DNA of 64,000 nt from Pseudomonas sp. N40(2020) (GTDB lineage Bacteria; Pseudomonadota; Gammaproteobacteria; Pseudomonadales; Pseudomonadaceae): positions 1 through 64,000 of the forward strand of contig NZ_JACSZV010000026.1 of NCBI RefSeq assembly GCF_014472415.1, written 5' to 3'. The notes below the pieces were generated by a model, which worked only from the letters and a program-made list of their open reading frames with translations, had not been told where the DNA came from and did not search any database. Position 1 is the first letter of the stretch, and each line of letters starts with the position of its first letter. The translations under genes and the position numbers were made by a program. Of this stretch, positions 49,607 through 57,752 are shown one piece after another.

Positions 49607-50410
49607 TCAATCCACGTGCGCCAAATCTCCACGCAACGCCACGCTCGACACCACCATCCCCGCGCGGCACTGGAATTTTTCGGTGTCTTTGTACAGGTCG
49701 CGCTGGTCGACGCTGGCGATGTTGATCACGGCGTTGGCGTCGGCTTTTTTCGCGGCGTTTTGCAGGGTCGCGAGGGCCGACTGCAGGGCCCAGAAGCAGG
49801 CGTCTTCGTCGGATTTGTTCGAGCCGTTGGTTTTGCGGCTGCTGCTCACGGTGTCGAGTTTGCGCACTTGTTTGGGCAGGGTTTCGCCGGCCAGGTAGAA
49901 CTTCACGCTGCCGTCGAGCAGGCCGGCGTCGGTGGCGCGTTTGACGCCTTCGCGAAAGCTCAGGTAGGTCGGCTCGTCGGCGCCTTGTTTGACGATGCCC
50001 AGGTCGTTGACGAATTCGATGTCCGGGTTGATCGACAGCTCTTTGAGCACGTTGTCGCGCAGGCGGTTGACCCAACGGTTGTAGTTGCCGTGGATCTTGC
50101 CGTCCTTGGCGTTCAGGCCGTAGCTGCTGCGGTAGTCGATTTCGAACGAGGTTGGGGTGAACGGGATGTCGACTTCGGCATGATGGCGACCGCGTACGGT
50201 GATCGCGGCTTTGATCATGCCCGGGCGTACCGATTGCACGACCCATTGACGGTCGTTGAGCGCAGTGACGATGGCGCGGCTCATTTGTGACTGGGTAAAG
50301 CCGAGGTTCGGCGAGAACTCTTCCTTGGCGTTGTACACCGGTTTGCTGGTGCAACCGCCAAGTACAAAGGCCAGGGCCAACAGGGCGGCGATGCGGTGAA
50401 ACTGAGTCAT
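49607..50410 (-). CDS. lipoprotein of unknown function, C-terminal half paralogous to 48890-49327
   Basis: 267-residue lipoprotein; start ATG 50410 with GGAG upstream, and lipobox LGGC with Cys20. The N-terminal part (about 25-130) is a separate domain beginning PVYNAKEEF with the segment VRGRHHAEVDIPFTPTSFEIDYRSS. The C-terminal part (about 160-267) repeats the motifs of the neighbour (LDGSVKFYLAG, KTNGSNKSD, ANAVINI, CRAG). It starts 25 bases after the last ketosynthase gene in the same direction, so it probably belongs to the aryl polyene transcript. Function is unknown. Confidence 0.82.
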   Translation of the reverse strand: MTQFHRIAALLALAFVLGGCTSKPVYNAKEEFSPNLGFTQSQMSRAIVTALNDRQWVVQSVRPGMIKAAITVRGRHHAEVDIPFTPTSFEIDYRSSYGLNAKDGKIHGNYNRWVNRLRDNVLKELSINPDIEFVNDLGIVKQGADEPTYLSFREGVKRATDAGLLDGSVKFYLAGETLPKQVRKLDTVSSSRKTNGSNKSDEDACFWALQSALATLQNAAKKADANAVINIASVDQRDLYKDTEKFQCRAGMVVSSVALRGDLAHVD

Positions 50411-50435
50411 TCCCTTCACTCCAAACGTGTTGCGG

Positions 50436-51662
50436 TCAGTGCCAGCGGCGGAAAATCAACGAGGTGTTGACGCCACCAAAAGCGAAATTGTTGTTCATCA
50501 CGTACTCGTGATGCATCTGGCGGAATTCGCCGCGCAGGTAATCGAGCTTGCCGCAATGCGGATCGACCTCGTCGAGGTTGAACGTGTGCACGTACAGGTC
50601 GCGGTTGAGCATTTCGATGCTGAACCACGACTCCAGCGCCCCGCAGGCCCCGAGCGTGTGGCCGAGAAAACTCTTCTGCGAACTGATCGGCATGCGCGCA
50701 CCGAACAAACTGCTGGTTGCCAGTGTTTCGGCAATGTCGCCCTGTTCTGTAGCCGTGCCGTGACCATTTACATAACCGATGGCATCGGGCGTGAGGCCAG
50801 CGTCTTCCAGCGCCAGTTCCATCGCCCGGCGCATGGTGGTTTGTTCAGGGCGCGTGGTGTGCTGGCCGTCGGCGTTGCTGCCGAAACCGACGATCTCGGC
50901 GTGGATGTGGGCGCCGCGAGCGAGGGCGTGCTCCAGCTCCTCAAGCACCAACATGCCGCCACCTTCGCCGATCACCAGGCCGTCGCGGCCCTTGTCGTAC
51001 GGGCGCGGGCTGGTTTGTGGCGCATCGTTTTTCAGGCTGGTGGCGTAGAGCGCGTCGAAGACCATCGCTTCGGTCGGGCAGAGTTCTTCGGCGCCGCCCG
51101 CGAGCATCAACGGCAGCCGACCGAACTTGATCGCTTCATACGCATAGCCGATGCCCTGGCTGCCGCTGGTGCAGGCGCTGGACGTCGGGATCAGGCGTCC
51201 GGTGAGGCCGAAGAAGATGCTGATATTCGCGGCGGTGGTGTGCGGCATCATCCGCACGTAGGAGTTGGCGTTCAGGCCTTCGGCCACCGAGTTGAGCAGC
51301 ATGTTGCCGAACGCTTTGATCTCGTCGGTGCTGCCGGTGGACGAACCACAGGCTACGCCCATGCGTCCGTCCTTGATCGATTCGTCGCCAAGCAAACCGG
51401 CATCGGCCAAGGCTTGTTCCGCCGCACCGACTGCCAGCCGCGACACCCGGCCCATGCTGCGCAATTGCTTGCGGGTCCAGTGTGCGGGCACCACAAAATC
51501 ATCGATAGGGCCGGCCAGGCGCGTGTTGAGTTCGCTGAAGCGATCCCACTCGTCCATCCGGCGGATGCCGCTGCGGTTGGCCGCGAAGTTGCCGGCGATG
51601 GTGTTCCAGTCGCTGCCCAGCGAGGTGATGCCGGCCATGCCGGTGACGACGACGCGCTTCAT
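50436..51662 (-). CDS. beta-ketoacyl-ACP synthase, ApeR-like
   Basis: FabF-type condensing enzyme of 408 residues. The start is ATG 51662, which overlaps the ketoreductase stop as TGATG and has GGAGG 9 bases upstream. Catalytic Cys164 (SSACTSGS) and both His motifs (NGHGTATEQGD, FLGHTLGACG) are present, so it is an active ketosynthase, not a chain-length factor. By gene order it matches ApeR of the aryl polyene type II PKS, an accessory ketosynthase. Last gene of the overlapping run. Confidence 0.9.
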   Translation of the reverse strand: MKRVVVTGMAGITSLGSDWNTIAGNFAANRSGIRRMDEWDRFSELNTRLAGPIDDFVVPAHWTRKQLRSMGRVSRLAVGAAEQALADAGLLGDESIKDGRMGVACGSSTGSTDEIKAFGNMLLNSVAEGLNANSYVRMMPHTTAANISIFFGLTGRLIPTSSACTSGSQGIGYAYEAIKFGRLPLMLAGGAEELCPTEAMVFDALYATSLKNDAPQTSPRPYDKGRDGLVIGEGGGMLVLEELEHALARGAHIHAEIVGFGSNADGQHTTRPEQTTMRRAMELALEDAGLTPDAIGYVNGHGTATEQGDIAETLATSSLFGARMPISSQKSFLGHTLGACGALESWFSIEMLNRDLYVHTFNLDEVDPHCGKLDYLRGEFRQMHHEYVMNNNFAFGGVNTSLIFRRWH

Positions 51663-52390
51663 CAGCACAGGCCTCCGTTGACCGCCAGCACCTGGCGGGT
51701 GATGTACGAGGCTTCCGCCGACATCAGGAAATTCACCGCACTGGCCACCTCTTCCGGGGTGCCCATGCGTTGCGCGGGTATCATTTTCATCAGTTCTTCC
51801 ACCGGCACGTTTTCGTCGAGCATCGCCGTGTCGATCAGGCCCGGCGCGACGCAGTTAACGGTGATTTTGCGCTTGCCCAGTTCGATCGCCAATGCCTTCG
51901 CCGCGCCGATCACGCCGGCCTTGGAGGCGCTGTAGTTGACCTGGCCACGGTTGCCGATCAATCCCGATACCGAGGTGATGCAAACAATGCGACCAGCGGC
52001 ACGGCGGCGGATCATCGGCATCATTACCGGGTGCAGCACGTTGTAGAAACCGTCGAGGTTGGTGCGCAGGACTACGTCCCAATCGTCATCGCTCAGGGCC
52101 GGGAAAGCGCCGTCGCGGGTCAGACCGGCGTTGAGCACCACGCCGTAATAGGCACCATGGGTTTCGACGTCGGCTTCAAGAATTCTTTTGCAGGCTTCAC
52201 GGTCGGCGACGTCGAATTGCAGGATGCGCGCGCTGCGGCCCAGCGCTTCGATTTCGACCTGCACGGCTTGTGCGTCGGCAACGCCACTGCGGCAATGCAG
52301 GACGATGTCATGCCCGGCCTGCGCCAGACGCAAGGCAATGGCGCGGCCGATGCCACGGCTGGAGCCGGTGACCAGTACGGATTCAGTCAT
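51662..52390 (-). CDS. 3-ketoacyl-ACP reductase, ApeQ-like (SDR)
   Basis: Short-chain dehydrogenase of 242 residues. Start ATG 52390 (MTESVLVTGSSRGIG), overlapping the dehydratase stop by 8 bases. It has NADPH loop TGSSRGIG (about 8-15), LNAG, the catalytic Ser in CITSVSG and the YSASK Tyr/Lys pair. It reduces beta-keto groups during polyene chain extension, by analogy with ApeQ and FabG. Confidence 0.92.
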   Translation of the reverse strand: MTESVLVTGSSRGIGRAIALRLAQAGHDIVLHCRSGVADAQAVQVEIEALGRSARILQFDVADREACKRILEADVETHGAYYGVVLNAGLTRDGAFPALSDDDWDVVLRTNLDGFYNVLHPVMMPMIRRRAAGRIVCITSVSGLIGNRGQVNYSASKAGVIGAAKALAIELGKRKITVNCVAPGLIDTAMLDENVPVEELMKMIPAQRMGTPEEVASAVNFLMSAEASYITRQVLAVNGGLC

Positions 52391-52847
52391 CGTTCGACTC
52401 CTGTGCTTGTTGCAGATATTGGGTTGGCTGTGGCGGGCGGAACACATTCAGTCGAGCACTGACCTCGATGCCGGGCGCGTTGATATGGCACTCGAACACG
52501 CCCATGCCATTGTCGTCTTCCAGCGAGCGGATGCCATGGATGGTCAACTCGCTGCCCGCGGGAAACGCGTCGACGTTGCACTCGAACTTGCGCGTGCCGA
52601 GCAGAAAGCCCAGCTCCACCGGATTGCCTTTCTGTCGCGCGTGGCATCCGGCGAACGCGGCGACGCTTTGCGCCATCAACTCAATGCCGACCCACGCCGG
52701 CAGGCTGCCGTCGGGCAGGTTGAACAAACCCTCGGACTTGACCGTGAGGCGGGTGTAGATCTGTTCTTCGTCGAAGCTGAGGATCTTGTCGATCAGGATC
52801 ATGTCGCCAGCGTGGGGCAACAGTTCGGCGAGCGGCCAGTCGGTCAT
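52383..52847 (-). CDS. hotdog-fold 3-hydroxyacyl-ACP dehydratase, ApeP-like
   Basis: FabZ/FabA-like dehydratase of 154 residues. The catalytic His is in LLPHAGDMILID (His12) and the acidic partner in WVGIELMAQSVAAFAG. In studied aryl polyene systems ApeP works as a complex with a second dehydratase, ApeI; that gene would lie right of the window. It overlaps the upstream ketosynthase by 4 bases and the reductase by 8. Confidence 0.88.
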   Translation of the reverse strand: MTDWPLAELLPHAGDMILIDKILSFDEEQIYTRLTVKSEGLFNLPDGSLPAWVGIELMAQSVAAFAGCHARQKGNPVELGFLLGTRKFECNVDAFPAGSELTIHGIRSLEDDNGMGVFECHINAPGIEVSARLNVFRPPQPTQYLQQAQESNDD

Positions 52848-54040
52848 GGGGCGTCTCCGATAATCAGGCTGACGTTATTGCCGCCGAAGGCAAACGAATT
52901 GCTCATCAGGTAGCGGGGTGCAATGGACGACAGGCGTTCGTTCGCGGTCACCCACTTCAGCGGCGGCAGATCGGGATCGGCCTGGCCATCCCAGACGTGC
53001 GGCGGCAGCGCGTGTTGCGGGTTGTCGGCGCTGAGGCTCAGCCAGCAGAACGCTGCTTCCAATGCGCCGGCTGCGCCGAGAGTGTGGCCGGTCATCGGTT
53101 TGGTCGAAGAACAGGCAACGCCCTCGGGGAATAGCGAGGCGACTGCCAGACTTTCCATGGCGTCGTTGTGTTGGGTCGCGGTGCCGTGCAGGTTCAGATA
53201 GTTGATCTGCGCGGCTTGCAGATGGGCGCGGCTCAAGGCTTTTTGCATCGCTTGCAGGGCGCCGCGACCGCTCGGTTCCGGCGCCGAGATGTGGTGCGCG
53301 TCAGAGCTGGCACCGGCACCGAGCAAGGCGATGGCCGGGCCGTCGCCACGCTGCTTGCTCATCACGAACAGCACCGCCGCTTCGCCAATGTTGATGCCGT
53401 TGCGGTTGGCCGAGAACGGATTGCAGCGCTCGTCGGACACCGCTTCCAGCGACGAAAAGCCGTTAAGGGTCAGCTTGCACAGACTGTCGACGCCACCGCA
53501 CAACACCGCGTCGCACAGACCGAGATCGAGCAGGCGTTGTGCACTCATCAATGCGCGGGCGCTGGAGGTGCACGCGGTGGAAATCACATAGGCCGGGCCG
53601 CTCAGTTGCAGCCAGTCGGCGAGGAAATTCGCCGGGGCGCCGAGTTCCTGTTGTCCGTAGTCGTATTGCGCCGGGAAATGCTGCTCACGGAGGAAATGCG
53701 CCAGGCCACGGCTGGCTTCGTCGATACCCGAGGTGCTGGTGCCGAGCACTATGCCGATGCGGTCGCGGCCGTAGGTCTGGATCGCGTGATCAATGTCGGT
53801 GCGAATCTGCAGCGCGGCTTCCAGCAGCAACTGATTGTTGCGACTGCTCTGGTCGGCCAGCGCTGCCGGGATCGGCGCCAGTTCACCGTGTGCGGCGGCC
53901 ACCGGCAACTCACGCTCCGCCACCCAGCCCGCCTCGGGGCGCATGCCCGAGCAATCGCCGGCGAACAGATTGCGCGCGATTTCTTGCTTGGCGCGGCCCA
54001 GGGAACAGATTAAGCCGAGGGCATTCAGGTAGGCAGTCAT
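52844..54040 (-). CDS. beta-ketoacyl-ACP synthase, ApeO-like
   Basis: Condensing enzyme of 398 residues with nucleophile Cys157 (STACTSSARA) and His motifs LHGTATQHND and MTGHTLGAAG, so catalytically intact. Gene order (DUF3261, this gene, dehydratase, reductase, second ketosynthase) equals apeN-O-P-Q-R, making it the main elongating ketosynthase; it would pair with a chain-length factor (ApeC) not in this window. It overlaps its neighbours by 4 bases on each side. Confidence 0.9.
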   Translation of the reverse strand: MTAYLNALGLICSLGRAKQEIARNLFAGDCSGMRPEAGWVAERELPVAAAHGELAPIPAALADQSSRNNQLLLEAALQIRTDIDHAIQTYGRDRIGIVLGTSTSGIDEASRGLAHFLREQHFPAQYDYGQQELGAPANFLADWLQLSGPAYVISTACTSSARALMSAQRLLDLGLCDAVLCGGVDSLCKLTLNGFSSLEAVSDERCNPFSANRNGINIGEAAVLFVMSKQRGDGPAIALLGAGASSDAHHISAPEPSGRGALQAMQKALSRAHLQAAQINYLNLHGTATQHNDAMESLAVASLFPEGVACSSTKPMTGHTLGAAGALEAAFCWLSLSADNPQHALPPHVWDGQADPDLPPLKWVTANERLSSIAPRYLMSNSFAFGGNNVSLIIGDAP

Positions 54041-54528
54041 GGCGTCGGTTCACCTAGGGGGGAGACGCGATAGTGCGGGCCTTGGGGCAGGTTCAATTCG
54101 AAGCTCAACGGTTGTGCATAACGGATGTCCCAGCGCGTCGGCAGCGAACGTTGCCCGTCCTGTTGCTGCGCGGTGGGGTAATTGCGCAGCAGTTCGCCCG
54201 GTGGTGTCAGGGCGAACAGCAGCGCGGCGAAGAGCTCCCTGGCTTCCGGGTTGGGCGGCAGCAGGCCGTCGGCCTGCCAGTGGCCGTCGATCAGTTGCTG
54301 GCGCGCCTGGGGAATGCCCAGCGGGTCCATCATCGACCAGCGGATGCCCGGGCCTTCGCGCTGGATCACGAGCAGCCAGTCCTGACGCTGATCGGCTTGT
54401 TGGCGCTCGATGTGCAGTTGCAGCGGTAGGGGCAGCGTCGGACTGCCTGCGGGCAGCGGCGCCTGGCTGGCGCATGCACTTAACAGACATATTGCGCCGA
54501 TCATCACCAGTCGCAGCAATGCGGTCAC
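54037..54528 (-). CDS. DUF3261 lipoprotein, ApeN-like
   Basis: Small predicted lipoprotein found in aryl polyene clusters; probably helps transport or insertion of the product at the outer membrane, by association only. A lipobox LLSAC is clear after a hydrophobic stretch. The start is uncertain: I place it at GTG 54528, just inside the REP doublet boundary, but no good ribosome site is visible, and the frame remains open through the doublet to an ATG at 54636 that overlaps the methyltransferase stop. From GTG the protein has 163 residues. Confidence 0.75.
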   Translation of the reverse strand: MTALLRLVMIGAICLLSACASQAPLPAGSPTLPLPLQLHIERQQADQRQDWLLVIQREGPGIRWSMMDPLGIPQARQQLIDGHWQADGLLPPNPEARELFAALLFALTPPGELLRNYPTAQQQDGQRSLPTRWDIRYAQPLSFELNLPQGPHYRVSPLGEPTP

Positions 54529-54619
54529 TGTAGGAGTGAGCCTGCTCGCGATAGCGCTCATACATTCAAAATACAGGTTGGCTGACCCACCGCTATCGCG
54601 AGCAGGCTCACTCCTACAG
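54529..54619. repeat. REP doublet, diverged family A, inside the aryl polyene operon
   Basis: Inverted TGTAGGAGTGAGCCTGCTCGCGA units with a spacer of about 45 bp, between the methyltransferase and DUF3261 genes. It is the only sizeable break in an otherwise overlapping gene run from 63561 to 50436. Confidence 0.85.
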
Positions 54620-54632
54620 GTAATGGGGTACA

Positions 54633-55358
54633 TCATGAGGCCTCTGCCATTGGCTTGCGCGCCACGACGTTCACCAGCGTTTCCTCACGCTCGCCAAACG
54701 GCTTCGGTTTGCGCAACCCGGAGCGCTCCAGCAAACCGAAGTCCTTCGAGCGGCTCCACCACAGATACGGGTACGAGACATTGCGCTCGTCAAACTCGAA
54801 ACCCTGCTCGCGAATCATCTGCAGATACTGCGCCGCACTCTTCTGCACATGCATCGGATGGCGGAACAGCCAGCGGATCACCCAGGTATCAATGTAAGCC
54901 TCGGTGGACTCGGCGAACAGCAGATAACCGCCCGGTTTGAGTACGCGATAGAACTCGGCGAGGGCTTTTTCCTGCTCGACCAGATGATGAAAGGTCTGAT
55001 GACAGAACAGCAGGTCGACACTGGCATCCGGCACGTTGAGTGTCGCGCAATCGCTCCCGATCAACTCGACGTCCAGGCCCTGGCGCGCCGCTTCTTCGCC
55101 GCTCAACTCAAGGCTGTGCGGATCGGCGTCAACGCCGATCAAACGCTGTGGCGCGAAGGTCTGGCGCAGGTGGCGGAACGACTTGCCCTGACCGCAACCG
55201 GCATCCAGCAGTACCGGGTTCGCCGGCAGCGACTCGCTGAACAGACCGCGCAGATCGTTGATCGCCACGCGCAACACATGGTGCTGCCAGGTATGGCTGC
55301 GCAGGAACCAGAAACCGAAGCGGGTTTCCTCGACGTAGCTGTCGCTCAGGTAACTCAT
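54633..55358 (-). CDS. SAM-dependent class I methyltransferase of aryl polyene cluster
   Basis: Soluble methyltransferase of 241 residues. Start ATG 55358 overlaps the flavoprotein stop by 4 bases and has AAGGA upstream. SAM site LLDAGCGQGKSF (about 54-65), acidic loop GVDADPHSLEL and FCHQTFHHL (about 122-130) fit class I enzymes. Members of this type methylate the aromatic head group in some aryl polyenes; whether C- or O-methylation occurs here is unknown. Confidence 0.87.
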   Translation of the reverse strand: MSYLSDSYVEETRFGFWFLRSHTWQHHVLRVAINDLRGLFSESLPANPVLLDAGCGQGKSFRHLRQTFAPQRLIGVDADPHSLELSGEEAARQGLDVELIGSDCATLNVPDASVDLLFCHQTFHHLVEQEKALAEFYRVLKPGGYLLFAESTEAYIDTWVIRWLFRHPMHVQKSAAQYLQMIREQGFEFDERNVSYPYLWWSRSKDFGLLERSGLRKPKPFGEREETLVNVVARKPMAEAS

Positions 55359-56602
55359 GGGGCGTCCTTTGCACAAAGTTCGGAAATCATCTTCAACCGG
55401 CGACGCGCTTCGCTGACGAACGGGTTGCGTTCGTCCCAGGCGTAACCGGCGAGGATCGAGCAGATCATCCGGCGAATTTCCGCCTGGCTGTCCTCATAAA
55501 AAATCACGTCCTGAAAGGTCCCGGCGTACCAGCCCTCGACGTAGCAGCGGAAGGTGTCAACGCCGCGCTTCAACGGTTCGGCGAATTCGCTTTGCCAGTC
55601 GACGGTTTCGCCTTGCAACTGACGATGCAGCACAGCGGCCGCCATGCTCGCCGAACGCATGGCGATGGTCACGCCGGAGGAGAACACCGGGTCGAGAAAT
55701 TCCGCCGCATTGCCCAGTAGCGCGAAGCCCGGACCATGCAGGGTTTTGACGTTGGCCGCGTAGCCGCCGAGGGTGCGCGCCGGGGTGTCCCACACGGCGT
55801 TGTTCAGCACGCCGGAAAGGCTAGGCGTTTCGGCGATGAAACCGCGCAGGCAGGCGTCGAGGTCCGCGTCGCGACCGTGGAAATGTTCAGCGGCGGCGAC
55901 CACGCCCACCGAGCAGCGACCGTTGCTGAACGGGATCGTCCAGAACCAGATATCGCGATGCTGCGGGTGCGTGGTGACGAGGATTTTTTCGCGGTCGAAG
56001 GCCGGGTTGTCGATGTGATCTTCGACGTGGGTGAACACGGCCTGACGCACCGGGAAATTCGACGGCGCTTCCAGATCCAGCAAGCGCGAGAGCACACGAC
56101 CGTAACCGCTGGCGTCGAGGACGAAATCGGCCTCGACGCGGTATTCGCTGCCGTCTTCGCGAAGCACGTTCAGCAGCGGTTTGGCTCGGTCAAAATCAAC
56201 GCTGACAATGGCGTCGCCGTAGCGGATCTCGGCACCTTGCAGTGCCGCTTGATCGGCCAGCAGCTTGTCGAAATCGGCGCGCTGCACCTGGAACGTGGTC
56301 GGCTTGCCGTTGGTGAAGGTGTCGCCGAAATCGAACGCGCTGTAGCGCTCGCCCCAGGCAAACGCGGCGCCGGTCTTGCGCTGGAATCCGGCGGCGTTGA
56401 CGGCGTCGAGCATGCCCGCTTCTTCGACGAAGTCCAGGCAGTGGCTGAGCAGGCTTTCGCCGATGGAAAACCGTGGGAAGTGTTGGCGCTCGATCACCAG
56501 CACGTCGTGGCCCTTGCGCTTGAGCAGCGCGGCGGCGATGGCGCCGGACGGGCCGGCGCCAATGATCACTACCTGACGACGTTGCATTTCAACGGTTGGC
56601 AC
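55355..56602 (-). CDS. FAD-dependent oxidoreductase, flavin halogenase-like
   Basis: Flavoprotein monooxygenase-fold enzyme of 415 residues. FAD motif GAGPSG is at 15-20, followed by GES (48-50), a Lys in RKTGAAFAWG (Lys76) at the place of the catalytic halogenase Lys, DASGYG (163-168), and WFWTIP at 219-224, matching the WxWxIP signature of flavin-dependent halogenases. Halogenated relatives of aryl polyenes exist (brominated xanthomonadins, chlorinated flexirubins). Halogenation is plausible but non-halogenating family members can share these motifs. The start is GTG 56602 with GGGAG upstream; ATG 56587 is the alternative. Confidence 0.82.
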   Translation of the reverse strand: MPTVEMQRRQVVIIGAGPSGAIAAALLKRKGHDVLVIERQHFPRFSIGESLLSHCLDFVEEAGMLDAVNAAGFQRKTGAAFAWGERYSAFDFGDTFTNGKPTTFQVQRADFDKLLADQAALQGAEIRYGDAIVSVDFDRAKPLLNVLREDGSEYRVEADFVLDASGYGRVLSRLLDLEAPSNFPVRQAVFTHVEDHIDNPAFDREKILVTTHPQHRDIWFWTIPFSNGRCSVGVVAAAEHFHGRDADLDACLRGFIAETPSLSGVLNNAVWDTPARTLGGYAANVKTLHGPGFALLGNAAEFLDPVFSSGVTIAMRSASMAAAVLHRQLQGETVDWQSEFAEPLKRGVDTFRCYVEGWYAGTFQDVIFYEDSQAEIRRMICSILAGYAWDERNPFVSEARRRLKMISELCAKDAP

Positions 56603-57752
56603 GTGAACTCCCGGGCGCGATGGCGGTGTGTTTGAGGGGCGTGCGGTGCAGGCCGATCAGGGCCGGCAACAGCGTCGCGATCAGGCCCATCACCATCAGC
56701 GCGAAGTACAGCGCAGGCGTGATGAGTTGTTGTTGCAACAGCAAGTTGAGAAAGACGATTTCGCTCAGGCCGCGAATATTCAGCAGCACGCTTTCGCGCC
56801 AGCGGCTGGCGCCTTCGAAGGAGGCGCCAGCCCAGCCGAGGCCGAGCCAGTTGCCGAGCACTTTACTGGCAATCGGCAACAGCAGCAGCGCCGCCCATTG
56901 CACGGCGCCGAGGCTGGCGAGGGCGGCGTGTACGTCGATCTGGACGATGCCGAACGTGAGGATCAGCGGGATCGCGATCCACGTTTGCAAACGGCTCATC
57001 CAGCGCGCCGGCAGCGGCAAAACCAGCGGCACTTTCAACGCCGCCATGCACAGCAGATAACCGATGCCGAAGATCAGCGCGTTGAGTTTGTAGTGCTCGG
57101 CCATGACCAGCAGCGCGAAGAAACCGAGGCTGTAGGTCAGTGGTCGGCGAACACCGAACAGACGCAGCAGCAAGGGCACGCAAGCCAGCCCTAGCGGCAG
57201 CAACAGACTGCTCAAATGCAGACTGCCCTGAGCCAGACCGAACAACGTCCAGCAGGTCAGGTCGATCAGGATCGCGGTTTGCACCAGACGCCGGGTGGCA
57301 GCGGGTGGGTAATCGATGTGACGCAGATACAGGTACAGCACCGGGATCGCGGTAATCGCGAACACCAGTCCGATGGCCAGTGAGTTCAGCCACGGTTGCG
57401 CGGGTAGCAACCAGTACGCAGCCGCCAGACCACAGGCGAACGGCACGGCGAAACTCGGCACGGCGATTTTCACGCTCTGGCGATCCAGGCGCAGGTCGAT
57501 CACATCGCTGAGGATATGCCCGAGCAACAGCGCGAAACTCAGGCTGTAGAGGTTTTTCAGCCACACCGGCGCGATCAGTTCAGCGCCGCTGAGTTGCCAG
57601 CCCGGTTCGATCCAGAAATACATCAGCAGCGGCAAGCCGAAACTCGCCAGCAGCAACTGGCTGACAATCGGGATCAGGCCGAAGTGGCGACCGATGCGAG
57701 TGGCCACGGCGAACAACGCCAGGGCCAGCAACCAGAAACCGATGACCATCAT
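56589..57752 (-). CDS. CPA2-family cation/proton antiporter
   Basis: Integral membrane protein of 387 residues with about 11-12 helices. The segment GLVFAITAIPVLYLYLRHI (about 128-146), the following helix with the lone Asp in ILIDLTCW, and RGLSEIVFLNLLL (about 340-352) match the Na/H exchanger fold (KefB/NhaS3-like). The classic double-Asp site appears as a single Asp. It is translationally coupled within the operon: 4-base overlap with the MMPL gene and 14 bases with the flavoprotein gene. I do not recall it as a standard member of aryl polyene clusters. Confidence 0.85.
   Translation of the reverse strand: MMVIGFWLLALALFAVATRIGRHFGLIPIVSQLLLASFGLPLLMYFWIEPGWQLSGAELIAPVWLKNLYSLSFALLLGHILSDVIDLRLDRQSVKIAVPSFAVPFACGLAAAYWLLPAQPWLNSLAIGLVFAITAIPVLYLYLRHIDYPPAATRRLVQTAILIDLTCWTLFGLAQGSLHLSSLLLPLGLACVPLLLRLFGVRRPLTYSLGFFALLVMAEHYKLNALIFGIGYLLCMAALKVPLVLPLPARWMSRLQTWIAIPLILTFGIVQIDVHAALASLGAVQWAALLLLPIASKVLGNWLGLGWAGASFEGASRWRESVLLNIRGLSEIVFLNLLLQQQLITPALYFALMVMGLIATLLPALIGLHRTPLKHTAIAPGSSRANR

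Noticed and set aside
50436..54040. The two ketosynthases as an ordinary fatty-acid synthesis (fabF/fabG/fabZ) cluster
   Set aside because: The surrounding ammonia-lyase, MMPL, LolA-like, DUF3261 and methyltransferase genes and the overlaps fit an aryl polyene operon, not primary fatty acid synthesis.
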